Source: an uncultured Lachnospiraceae bacterium (GTDB lineage: Bacteria > Bacillota > Clostridia > Lachnospirales > Lachnospiraceae). Taken from it: DNA of 14,139 bases. Of this stretch, positions 1 to 6,178 are shown in pieces (position 1 is the stretch's first letter; every line of letters begins with the position of its first letter). The position numbers were made by a program, and so were the translations under genes. Under the pieces are notes generated by a model. The model saw only the letters and a list, made by a program, of their open reading frames with translations, was not told the DNA's origin and did no database searches. Where the stretch lies: NCBI GenBank assembly GCA_910578885.1, contig CAJTSH010000060.1, positions 1 through 14,139 of the forward strand, read 5' to 3'.

Positions 1-218
1 TTCGAGGTTTTCTTTTATTCAATTGGCGTTATTTCTGAATTACAGGAATGCTCCTTACTTGGTCTAATATGCCCTTATCATATTAAGGAAATTATTAGTT
101 TTCAAGGAGTTCGTTCCAATATCGTTAAATTCTTCTACAAAATCAAAAAAATCACCTGTTTTCTATATTCTCAATCCTCTGCCCTATTGGGATACTCTGG
201 CTGCATGGCTTCAGTCTT
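1..218. other. AT-rich stretch with no recognised gene
   Basis: I see no gene with a ribosome binding site here. Frame 1 of the plus strand stays open from the window edge to a TGA at 355-357, but it begins outside the window, resembles no family I know, and runs antisense into hicB. A small inverted repeat (AATATG at 66-71, CATATT at 79-84) is the only structure noted. On the minus strand this is where the missing DNA-binding tail of hicB would be expected, and I cannot find it in any frame. Confidence 0.5.
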
Positions 219-509
219 CTATAGATTACCGAGCCTGCACTTCATATTTACGAAAGCCTCTCCGAGCGGTTCATCTGGAGCAACTTGCTTCGAAACTTCC
301 ACTGGATCAATGTCAGACATTTTGGAAGGCGCCGGAATAGCATCCCCGTCCATTTGACAGGTGTGGAGATAACCAGCGAGGCATTCAACAGCCATTTCCA
401 TAGCCTCCTCAATGGTATCGCCCTGTGTAGCCAACCAATTCAGATCAGGAAAGATAACTGAATAGCCATTCTCCTCTTTGTAGAAGCAAGCGGGATACAT
501 TGATAACAT
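219..509 (-). CDS. hicB: HicB-family antitoxin, C-terminally shortened
   Basis: This 96-residue protein carries the HicB partial RNase-H-like fold. The pattern YPACFYKEENGYSVIFPDL (residues 5-23), then TQGDTIEEAMEMAVECLAGYL (28-48), is the typical HicB core that wraps and blocks the HicA mRNA-cleaving toxin. The start is supported by an AGGAGG at 518-523, eight bases before the ATG. Clostridial HicB proteins of this type are usually about 130 residues, with a C-terminal ribbon-helix-helix or HTH domain that binds the operator. Here the reading frame ends soon after AFVNM, about where that domain should begin, and the domain is not visible downstream. The protein may therefore still resemble a toxin-binding module but probably cannot repress its operon. 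It lies 41 bases after hicA, in the usual toxin-first order. The family call is firm; the functional state is inference. Confidence 0.85.
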   Translation of the reverse strand: MLSMYPACFYKEENGYSVIFPDLNWLATQGDTIEEAMEMAVECLAGYLHTCQMDGDAIPAPSKMSDIDPVEVSKQVAPDEPLGEAFVNMKCRLGNL

Positions 510-550
510 AGTTTACACCTCCTAATATATGTTAAGGCAGGAGTGGGGCT

Positions 551-741
551 CTATGAAAGCCCCGCCTGCTGCCGGATGGAATTTTCGGTTCTTTTATTTA
601 GGTCCTTGCCTTTATAAAAAGGTATCGTGACCTTACCCGGTTTTGTTGGGTGTATGTATTGCTTATGAGAGCCATGTGCTCTTTGAATACCCACCCATCA
701 GCAAGGATTAGTTTTTCCATCTCTCTGGGTTTCATTGGCAT
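551..741 (-). pseudogene. hicA: HicA-family mRNA interferase toxin, frameshifted
   Basis: From the ATG at 741 the frame reads MPMKPREMEKLILADGW, the start of clostridial HicA toxins, and continues to about position 674. There the reading shifts: the same frame then stops at TAA 598-600 (47 residues), while the frame offset by one base gives GSHKQYIHPTKPGKVTIPF, followed by KGKDLNKRTENSI and a TAG at 551-553. The joined span is 191 bases, one short of 64 codons, so a single-base deletion near 674-676 explains it. The catalytic His of the GSH motif lies after the shift, so the 47-residue product would lack RNase activity. The ribosome binding site is excellent (AAGGAGG, eight bases before the ATG). 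HicA is a double-stranded-RNA-binding-fold ribonuclease that degrades mRNA unless bound by HicB. A sequencing error is the alternative explanation. Confidence 0.85.
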
Positions 742-761
742 ACTGTTTTCCTCCTTGCACC

Positions 762-803
762 ATTATAATACCATGTAATACGCACAAACTCAGTGTGCAT
801 TAC
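762..803 (-). promoter_or_regulatory. hicA promoter region with palindromic operator
   Basis: A perfect TATAAT -10 box on the minus strand lies at 762-767, about 20 bases before hicA. No good -35 box sits at standard spacing. Upstream is an imperfect inverted repeat with 11-base arms (GTAATACGCAC at 775-785 and GTGTGCATTAC at 793-803, 9 of 11 paired, 7-base spacer). It covers where the -35 contact would fall. Position and symmetry fit a HicB-type autoregulatory operator. That use is inferred, and the HicB here seems to lack its DNA-binding domain. Confidence 0.5.
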
Positions 804-813
804 AAAGACACGC

Positions 814-942
814 ATGCAAATAATAGATAACTGGAGTATATTTTTGGATATACGGATATTGGAAAACTATGCAGACAGTCAAATGTACGAATGGCTGAAA
901 AAAGACATGAAGAAACACCATCTATTGCAAAACAGATTTTGA
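814..942 (+). CDS. possible small hypothetical protein or gene fragment
   Basis: A 42-codon plus-strand frame starts at ATG 814 and ends at TGA 940-942. Its composition looks protein-like (acidic and aromatic N-terminal half, then a basic helix around EWLKKDMKKHH), unlike the antisense frame covering the same bases. It has no convincing ribosome binding site and I do not recognise it. It may be the tail of a gene broken by the rearrangements seen to its right. The rest of 943-1058 shows nothing I can name. Confidence 0.2.
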   Translation: MQIIDNWSIFLDIRILENYADSQMYEWLKKDMKKHHLLQNRF

Positions 943-1058
943 GGGTGTTCGTTATTTGTCTGGGCACAGCAAGACTGCCCGCCAAATATAGCTGATTGCT
1001 GCTGATTATTTCTGCAAAATCTACTGATATTCTCCATAGTTCTCTTTGTTCAGCCCTA

Positions 1059-1577
1059 TCAGCAGGCTAACCTTTCAAATACGGATACTACATGTTCCGC
1101 TATTTCACAATCCTGTTCTTCTGTTCCGCCCCCAATGCCGATTCCGCCTGCAATTATACCATTCAATAATCTGTAAACAGATTCTATCACCGCTTCATCT
1201 GACATAGCCATCTTTTGGCTTTCCAGTTGTTCGTTCATAATCTTTTCGGTCAAATCATTATCTAAACTTAAAACTGTTGTTATAACATCATTTACTGTAA
1301 ATTCGATAGCAGGAGCTAAAAAATCCTGTTGTTCTGAAAAATTTAAAACTTTCCCCATTAAAGGGGTATCTATTTTTGATACCGAATACTGTCCTGCCAT
1401 GTAATCCATAATTCCCGAAGGCGTGTGAAGCCTGAGCATTCCATCAAGTACGATATATAAATATGGATTTGTGGCTGATGGCATTTGAACTTTTCCATTT
1501 CCGTAACACAAACAAATACAAATCAGAGAACAAAATCCTTTGACAGAGAAAGGTAACTTCCGAACAGAAAACAACAC
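1059..1577 (-). pseudogene. AraC-type regulator fragment: N-terminal sensor domain only
   Basis: The middle of this 172-residue frame is the AraC_N ligand-sensing domain. Residues about 29-133 contain NPYLYIVLDGMLRLHTPSG, then YMAGQYSVSKIDTP and FTVNDVITTVLSLDNDLTEKI, as in clostridial AraC-family activators of about 300 residues. Both ends are foreign. The first roughly 28 residues are hydrophobic and Cys-rich and do not match, and after VYRLL (about residue 137) the expected continuation into the two helix-turn-helix motifs is replaced by an unrelated glycine-rich tail that ends at 1059. Without the DNA-binding domain it cannot act as a normal regulator. The frame also overlaps the broken KTR gene, so its apparent start is probably an artefact of the junction. 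I read this as a truncated, chimeric remnant. The source of the tail is unknown to me. Confidence 0.7.
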
Positions 1578-1660
1578 CGCCGAGCGGTTAAGCTGGCGGC
1601 GCTAACATAGAAAGAGCCGTTGCCACAAACGGGGCAAAGTATCCAATTCGATTTATCCAT
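1523..1660 (-). pseudogene. cysteine-rich KTR protein, broken after codon 14
   Basis: The first 14 codons from ATG 1660 read MDKSNWILCPVCGN, the signature start of the small cysteine-rich KTR proteins common in Gram-positive conjugative elements. They carry a first CPxC zinc-knuckle pair. The expected KTR motif, the second CPxC pair and the C-terminus are missing; the frame instead continues in unrelated sequence to TGA 1523-1525. The break falls near 1618. The gene sits 15 bases after the ABC permease, on the same strand. From memory this is the order in intact copies of the cassette, so it was probably the last gene of that operon before the rearrangement. The function of the family is not established. 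Confidence 0.65.
1577..1599. repeat. GC-rich hairpin at the KTR/AraC junction
   Basis: CCGCC, a bulged G and AGC (1577-1585) pair with GCT and GGCGG (1592-1599) around a GGTTAA-type loop. It is conspicuous in AT-rich surroundings. It lies inside the stretch that matches neither the KTR nor the AraC family, so it may have come in with a rearrangement or be a weak minus-strand terminator (TGTTGTTTT follows on that strand). Confidence 0.35.
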
Positions 1661-1675
1661 AACTACACTTCAATT

Positions 1676-2368
1676 TTATGATAACTTGCACTTTTTGAAG
1701 ATAATGATAAATAAAATTGCAGCAATAAGAATGTTTAGCCCAATAACACCTATGTTTTCTACATTAAGCTGCAAGCTGTTTATTTGGTTAAGCATACGGC
1801 TAATTTGTTCAGAATATATGACCCGTGCTACTTTTTCTATTGTACTATTAAACAACGACAGCATAGGAACAAAAGAAAAAATCATCATAACAGGCACGGT
1901 TATTGAAGTCGCCATCATTTGCGTTTTACTCCAAATGCCTATTATTGCTCCTATCAGCAAGGATGTCAAAACTCCTATTGCTATAATACCCATAAATGCA
2001 ATACTTGTTTTTAGATCGTATCCGCCAACAGTACAGATTGCAAGGCCTCCAAGCATACAAGCAAACCAAACATAGCTACCAATTCCTAACAGATACTCAT
2101 GCGGTTTTACATTTGACATAATTAACACTCGAAGCGTGTTCTTTTCTTTCTCCTCAGATATGATAGATGCTATGCTTGTCAATGGTGCCATTCCTATGTA
2201 CATAGCAGCAAATAATATCACAAAAAAATTCTCTGGCATTTCTTGTATTTTTATTGCGTTGTTCATGATGAGTGTCATTATAGGAAACAAGACAAACTGA
2301 ATTAAAACCGTCTTGTTCCGCAGTGTATCTTTTAACTGCTTTTTGAAAATTGCAACGATATTATTCAT
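1676..2368 (-). CDS. ABC-2 type transporter permease
   Basis: This 230-residue membrane protein has about six hydrophobic segments. The N-terminus is amphipathic and basic (FKKQLKDTLRNKT), followed by a first transmembrane helix near residues 22-36 and a cytoplasmic SEEKEKNTLRVLIMSNV motif at about 71-87. That motif is the coupling region typical of ABC-2 exporters. The length and organisation match the half-size permeases of lantibiotic or bacitracin-type and related export systems. It starts one base after the stop of the ATPase gene, so the two are surely co-translated and form one transporter, presumably a dimer of each subunit in the plasma membrane. The substrate cannot be read from the sequence. 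The protein looks full length. Confidence 0.88.
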   Translation of the reverse strand: MNNIVAIFKKQLKDTLRNKTVLIQFVLFPIMTLIMNNAIKIQEMPENFFVILFAAMYIGMAPLTSIASIISEEKEKNTLRVLIMSNVKPHEYLLGIGSYVWFACMLGGLAICTVGGYDLKTSIAFMGIIAIGVLTSLLIGAIIGIWSKTQMMATSITVPVMMIFSFVPMLSLFNSTIEKVARVIYSEQISRMLNQINSLQLNVENIGVIGLNILIAAILFIIIFKKCKLS

Positions 2369-2369
2369 G

Positions 2370-3218
2370 TCACTCTAACCCCTTTCCTGTAAGTTCAATA
2401 AAAGCGGTTTCAAGCGTTGGCTCTGTAGAATGGATCGCTTCAATCAAATTTTTTTCAAGATACTCTTTTATTGCGGAAGCGGAAGTACTGTTGTTTTCTA
2501 ACATGAGCTCCATTCCGTCTTTTAGTGTTACATGGAGCTTATTCAAGCGATTGTATTTTCTGCAAATATCTGTAGGTTTTCCGTATTCTATAATGTGACC
2601 TTTGCTTAGCAATATAACATAGTCACAAATACTTTCTGCTTCAAACATGTTGTGCGTTGTAAGGAAAATAGTGGTTCCTTTTTTCTTTTGTTCCACTAAA
2701 ATATCATGTATTTCTTTTGTTGTGGCAGGATCAAGCCCAGAAGTCGGTTCATCAAGAAAAAGTATTTTCGCACTGTTCATCAATGCTCTGGCTAATGAAA
2801 GTCGGTTTTTCATACCTTTTGAAAGTTTTGAAACGGCTGTATTGCGAGCTTCATACAGACCAATACTTTTTAATATGTCAATAATCGTGCTATGAGGAAC
2901 ACGGTAAATATCTGCATAAAAAGACATATTGTCATAAACAGATAGTCGGTCATACAAACCATAGTTATCCATCATTGCACCTATCTGCTCATGCTCCAAT
3001 GCAGTTAATCTTCTTGTATCTTTTCCGAGAAGTTCGGCAGAACCATGAGCTTGCTGAAGCTGCCCTGTCAGTAGTTTTATAAGAGTAGTCTTTCCTGCTC
3101 CAGATGGGCCTAATAAACCAAAAATAATTCCTTTCTGTACTTCAAAAGAAATATTATTCAAAACCCAGTTATCAGCAAATTTGACAGAAAGACCATTTGC
3201 CATTATCGCATAACTCAT
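2370..3218 (-). CDS. ABC transporter ATP-binding protein
   Basis: This 282-residue ATPase carries all the hydrolysis motifs: Walker A GPSGAGKTT at 37-45, signature LSKGM at 132-136, Walker B ILFLDEP at 152-158 with the D-loop SGLD at 160-163, and the switch His in TTHNM at 187-191. The usual Q-loop glutamine is absent: the segment reads MMDNYGLYDRLS at about 82-93, a variant I associate with this LytTR-linked subfamily. The C-terminal 70 residues form the extra domain seen in drug- and peptide-export ATPases. The ATG overlaps the DUF3021 stop by four bases (ATGA), showing translational coupling. With the downstream permease it makes a complete exporter. Confidence 0.92.
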   Translation of the reverse strand: MSYAIMANGLSVKFADNWVLNNISFEVQKGIIFGLLGPSGAGKTTLIKLLTGQLQQAHGSAELLGKDTRRLTALEHEQIGAMMDNYGLYDRLSVYDNMSFYADIYRVPHSTIIDILKSIGLYEARNTAVSKLSKGMKNRLSLARALMNSAKILFLDEPTSGLDPATTKEIHDILVEQKKKGTTIFLTTHNMFEAESICDYVILLSKGHIIEYGKPTDICRKYNRLNKLHVTLKDGMELMLENNSTSASAIKEYLEKNLIEAIHSTEPTLETAFIELTGKGLE

Positions 3219-3697
3219 TTTTTATGTCCCTCCTTTTCCTTCAAACGCTGCAATGCTTCTTCCATACGCTTATTTTCAGCTTTTTCCTTTACAGTTACCA
3301 CCAAATAGCTTCCAAGAAAAGATAGTCCAAAACAGACCAAAAACATTACCCAAGGTTGCCACATATTTACAGGAAACCAATGAAATATGATTATAAACAC
3401 GGAAATGATTATAACTATAAAAGTTAACATGCAAATTGTTCTTAACCAAATAGGCATTTTCTGTATAATCACATCCGTAAAGAACACAAAGCGAACCCCT
3501 GTTATCAGAGCAGAAATACATAAAAACTGAAAAGCAATCCTCACGGAAATGCCTTGATTTCCAAGTTCAAAGAGTGCTGAAAAATCCTTTGCAGAGTTTC
3601 CAAAAGCAAGGCAGAAAATATTTAGAACCAGCATTGAAAATCCAAATACAATCACTACCTGTGCCAGATAATCAAAAAACGTTTTCTTTTCTTCCAT
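3215..3697 (-). CDS. DUF3021 family membrane protein
   Basis: The protein has 160 residues with four strong hydrophobic segments (about 10-32, 50-74, 83-107 and 113-135) and a charged, Lys/Glu-rich coiled tail of about 25 residues. This is the DUF3021 layout. Its ATG follows the LytTR stop with no gap, and its end overlaps the ATPase start by four bases, so it is locked into the operon between regulator and transporter. LytTR plus small-membrane-protein pairs resemble the streptococcal HdrRM and BrsRM systems, where the membrane partner restrains the regulator. A similar restraining or sensing role here is inference. Its molecular function is not known. Confidence 0.85.
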   Translation of the reverse strand: MEEKKTFFDYLAQVVIVFGFSMLVLNIFCLAFGNSAKDFSALFELGNQGISVRIAFQFLCISALITGVRFVFFTDVIIQKMPIWLRTICMLTFIVIIISVFIIIFHWFPVNMWQPWVMFLVCFGLSFLGSYLVVTVKEKAENKRMEEALQRLKEKEGHKK

Positions 3698-4138
3698 TTA
3701 TATCACTCCCAATCTTTTTTTAAGCTCATCAGCATACTGCCTTGAAGCTATAATTTGTTCTCCATTTGACATTATAATACGAAGTTTTCTGTTAATCTCA
3801 GCTTTCAAAGATTGTACATTTTGCAAGTGAATAAGAAATGATTTGCTTACACGAAAGAAACCATATTCCTCAAGTTGCTGCTCCAACTCATAAAGTCGAA
3901 AATCAGACTCATATATTTCCTCAGATGTGTAAATAAAACATTTTCTATCCACGCTTTCTATATAAATGACTTGCGAAATATCGAGCAGATGCGTTTCATC
4001 ATTTTTCTTTGCCACCAGTTGATGGTTCATCATTCGCAATGTTGCCAAGATTTTTTCTATATCTGGCGTTAATTGTTTACAGGTAACTGAGATATTCAAA
4101 TCTGTTGCTTTTTCGTCAACAAAAATCTCTATCTTCAA
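3698..4138 (-). CDS. LytTR-domain DNA-binding transcriptional regulator
   Basis: The protein has 146 residues. Residues about 45-145 form a LytTR DNA-binding domain: ISQVIYIESVDRKCFIYT (54-71), the core EYGFFRVSKSFLIHLQNV (91-108), then RKLRIIMSNGEQIIASRQYADELKKRL. The first 44 residues are a short sheet-like extension, not a response-regulator receiver, so it is a stand-alone LytTR protein controlled by something other than a histidine kinase. Translation starts at a TTG (4136-4138), placed seven or so bases after a GGCGG/GGTGGG purine tract; no ATG fits. It is the first gene of the cassette, with a promoter and a candidate binding site directly upstream, so it probably regulates its own operon. 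Confidence 0.9.
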   Translation of the reverse strand: MKIEIFVDEKATDLNISVTCKQLTPDIEKILATLRMMNHQLVAKKNDETHLLDISQVIYIESVDRKCFIYTSEEIYESDFRLYELEQQLEEYGFFRVSKSFLIHLQNVQSLKAEINRKLRIIMSNGEQIIASRQYADELKKRLGVI

Positions 4139-4161
4139 AATCCCACCGCCTTTCTAAAATA

Positions 4162-4189
4162 ATTATACTCAATATCATTACTTTATCAA
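4162..4189 (-). promoter_or_regulatory. sigma-A-type promoter of the LytTR/ABC operon
   Basis: On the minus strand, TTGATA at 4184-4189 and TATAAT at 4162-4167 are separated by 16 bases. The expected start of transcription is about 4155, giving a leader of some 17 bases before the TTG start. It is the only strong promoter for the four-gene cassette. Confidence 0.75.
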
Positions 4190-4195
4190 TTACCA

Positions 4196-4226
4196 CAGAC
4201 ATATGATGCACTATTTCAAACATAAG
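4196..4226 (-). promoter_or_regulatory. 21-bp-spaced direct repeat, candidate LytTR site
   Basis: Read on the minus strand, CTTATGTTTG (4217-4226) is followed exactly 21 bases later by CATATGTCTG (4196-4205), 8 of 10 identical. LytTR regulators such as AgrA and ComE bind paired sites of about 9 bases with roughly two helical turns between starts. The near edge is six bases upstream of the -35 box, a proper place for activation. Binding is inferred from geometry only; the bases do not closely match a published consensus. Confidence 0.45.
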
Positions 4227-4297
4227 TTGCCATCGTATATTGTATCTTTCAGAAGCAAAATTCGAGTCGTATTTTTAGCACAAAAATAGCAGAGTTT

Positions 4298-4549
4298 TTA
4301 ACCCCTGCCATCTTTCTTAATATACAGAATAAATTCTTTATTCACAATCTCCCTCGCACACGCCCTTATGTTATTGAGCTGCCCAGTCCATTCTAAGGCA
4401 TTTTCAGCTTTTAGCTGTTCCATTATGCTTTGTGCTTGTTTCATGTTCTCATGAGCCTGATGGGAGCATTCCTGTGCCTGCCTATCAATATAGGCAAGCC
4501 TCCAGATAAAATATTCACTCCACATATTTGTGTCTTCTGCCTTAAACAC
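4298..4549 (-). pseudogene. TnpV-like transposon protein, C-terminal remnant
   Basis: The 83-codon frame ends with AENALEWTGQLNNIRACA, then REIVNKEFI, which is the conserved end of TnpV proteins of the Tn4451-type elements. TnpV proteins are normally about 120 residues and begin with a LIPxL segment and a GRMRKxYLKEH-like motif. Both are absent, and an in-frame TAA lies just upstream of the nominal GTG start, so only the C-terminal two thirds remain. There is no convincing ribosome binding site. It marks former transposon DNA between the ABC cassette and murE. The role of TnpV in transposition is unclear even in intact elements. Confidence 0.7.
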
Positions 4550-4625
4550 TATTCTTGAGTTATATCCTTATCTGGTTTCATACTTATAATAGATAGAGTT
4601 AAACGAATTATTCAACAAATAACGC

Positions 4626-6098
4626 CTAAAGTCCAAGCTCCTCTTTAATCTCCGCAATCGCTTCTCTCTCATCAAAGTGATATTTCACCCCTTTGATTTC
4701 CTGATAATCCTCATGCCCCTTCCCAAGAAGCACAATCATATCTCCCTGCTTTGCATTCTGAATGCAGTATTTAATCGCTTCCTTACGGTCGTCTATCTCG
4801 ATATAACTTCCGTTGCTCTTGGAAAGTCCGATTTTAATGTCGTTATTGATGTCTGCAATTTCTTCGTCTCTTGGATTGTCACAGGTAAGTACACATAAAT
4901 CTGCCATTTCACCCGTCACCTCTCCCATGTCATACCGGCGCAGCTTGGAACGGTTCCCGCCTCCGCCATAGACACAGATTAACCTTTTCGGCTTATATTC
5001 CAATAACGTAGTCAGCACGCTTCTGGTACTTACTTCATTATGCGCATAATCGATAATCACGGTAAAGTCCTTAGAAACCGGAACCATTTCCACCCTGCCC
5101 TTCACTTGAACCTTTGCAAGTCCCCGCAGGATATCTTCATCGGAAATACCCGCCAGATGACAGGTCAGCATCGTTACCAGTGAATTATATACGGAAAACC
5201 GCCCCGGTATATATACCCTTGCATAAACATCCATGCAGCCGGTCGTGGTAAAATGCATCCCCAGACGTCCCTCATCATCGAGAAAGCCAATAGCTCCCGC
5301 TATTAAATCTGCATCCTGTCCGCCGGAAAATGTCTTAAGCTCACAAGTATGTCCATGCAGAACGTCTCTCCAATGTTCATCGTCAATATTTGCTATTCCT
5401 ACCTTGCACTGGCGGAACAAAAGACTCTTGCACTCCATATATTCTTCAAACGTTTCATGCTCGGTAGGACCGATATGATCCGGGGAAAGATTCGTAAAAA
5501 TTCCATAATCAAATACAATGCCTGCAACCCGATCCATCTTCAAACCTTGAGAGGACACCTCCATGACCACGTATTCACAGCCATTATCCACCATCGCACG
5601 AAACATTTTATGAAGCTCATAAGACTCCGGCGTTGTATTTTTCGCCGGAAGCGGCACATCTCCTACAAGTGCGCCAATTGTACCAATTAATCCGACCTTT
5701 TTGCCTGCTTCCTCTAAAACGCTTTTCACCATATAAGTAGTTGTCGTTTTTCCCTTTGTTCCGGTCAATCCGATTGTAACCAGCTCTCTGTCAGGATAAC
5801 CGAAAAAAGCTGCCGACATCAGCGCAAGTGCATATCTGGTAGAATCTGCCTTTAATACCGTAATCCCATCCGGCACTTGCGCTGCTTCTTCTTCTCTTTC
5901 TACCACAATAACAGACGCCTTTTTCGCAACTGCATCCGGAATATATTTATGTCCGTCCGTTACCGCTCCTACCATACAGACAAACATCGTGCCTTCTTCT
6001 ATCTTGCGGGAATCATATATAATGTCCGCCACCTCTGCCTCCATACTTCCCTGCAGACAGGTAAGCTCTATCTCTTTGCAAATCTGTGATAATTTCAT
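4626..6098 (-). CDS. murE: UDP-N-acetylmuramoyl-L-alanyl-D-glutamate–2,6-diaminopimelate ligase (MurE)
   Basis: This cytoplasmic, ATP-dependent ligase adds the third stem-peptide residue to UDP-MurNAc-L-Ala-D-Glu. The 490-residue protein shows the N-terminal Mur domain (YDSRKIEEGTMFV), the ATP loop GTKGKTT at 113-119, the central motif TNLSPDHIGPTEH (about 202-214), IIDYAHN (about 348-354) and a C-terminal DNPR at 407-410. DNPR is the motif that selects meso-diaminopimelate over lysine. The central DHIGPxEH segment is closer to streptococcal-type MurE than to the Bacillus type. The ATG at 6096-6098 has AAAGGG six bases upstream; a longer in-frame extension to 6173 is encoded by a repeat and is not believed. 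It is the last gene of the operon behind dapF, and no clear terminator follows before the accessory DNA. Confidence 0.95.
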   Translation of the reverse strand: MKLSQICKEIELTCLQGSMEAEVADIIYDSRKIEEGTMFVCMVGAVTDGHKYIPDAVAKKASVIVVEREEEAAQVPDGITVLKADSTRYALALMSAAFFGYPDRELVTIGLTGTKGKTTTTYMVKSVLEEAGKKVGLIGTIGALVGDVPLPAKNTTPESYELHKMFRAMVDNGCEYVVMEVSSQGLKMDRVAGIVFDYGIFTNLSPDHIGPTEHETFEEYMECKSLLFRQCKVGIANIDDEHWRDVLHGHTCELKTFSGGQDADLIAGAIGFLDDEGRLGMHFTTTGCMDVYARVYIPGRFSVYNSLVTMLTCHLAGISDEDILRGLAKVQVKGRVEMVPVSKDFTVIIDYAHNEVSTRSVLTTLLEYKPKRLICVYGGGGNRSKLRRYDMGEVTGEMADLCVLTCDNPRDEEIADINNDIKIGLSKSNGSYIEIDDRKEAIKYCIQNAKQGDMIVLLGKGHEDYQEIKGVKYHFDEREAIAEIKEELGL

Positions 6099-6124
6099 GT
6101 TTTGCCCTTTCTCTTTCTTGTGCA

Positions 6125-6178
6125 CGTTTCTGCTTCGCATAATATAGCTTATGTGAAGCCGTTTCTGCTTCACATAAT
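6125..6178 (+). repeat. REP-like palindromic repeat, full copy plus partial tandem copy
   Basis: TTATGTGAAGC (6149-6159) and GCTTCACATAA (6167-6177) are perfect 11-base inverted arms around a 7-base loop. The right half, CGTTTCTGCTTCACATAAT (6160-6178), is repeated at 6125-6143 with one mismatch. The hairpin overlaps the dapF stop codon (6170-6172) and lies 50 bases before the murE start. An inverted relative occurs at 11610-11645. The stem-loop could affect mRNA stability or the dapF/murE ratio; that is inference. Confidence 0.75.

Noticed and set aside
1..357. Open plus-strand frame from the window edge to TGA 355-357
   Set aside because: It has no visible start, no recognised similarity, and its second half is antisense to hicB; in AT-rich DNA this length can occur by chance.
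800..985. Minus-strand 61-codon frame
   Set aside because: No ribosome binding site, Cys/Ser-rich low-quality composition and antisense to a more protein-like small frame.
1577..1599. Hairpin as a confident rho-independent terminator
   Set aside because: The following T-tract is interrupted and the hairpin lies within a rearranged junction, so function cannot be assigned.
1620..2895. Several plus-strand frames opposite the ABC permease and ATPase genes
   Set aside because: They are antisense shadows of well-supported minus-strand genes and carry no ribosome binding sites or family motifs.
6099..6173. 25-residue N-terminal extension of MurE
   Set aside because: It starts with a GTG inside the REP-like hairpin, is translated repeat sequence and lacks a ribosome binding site, whereas ATG 6098 has one and matches the family.
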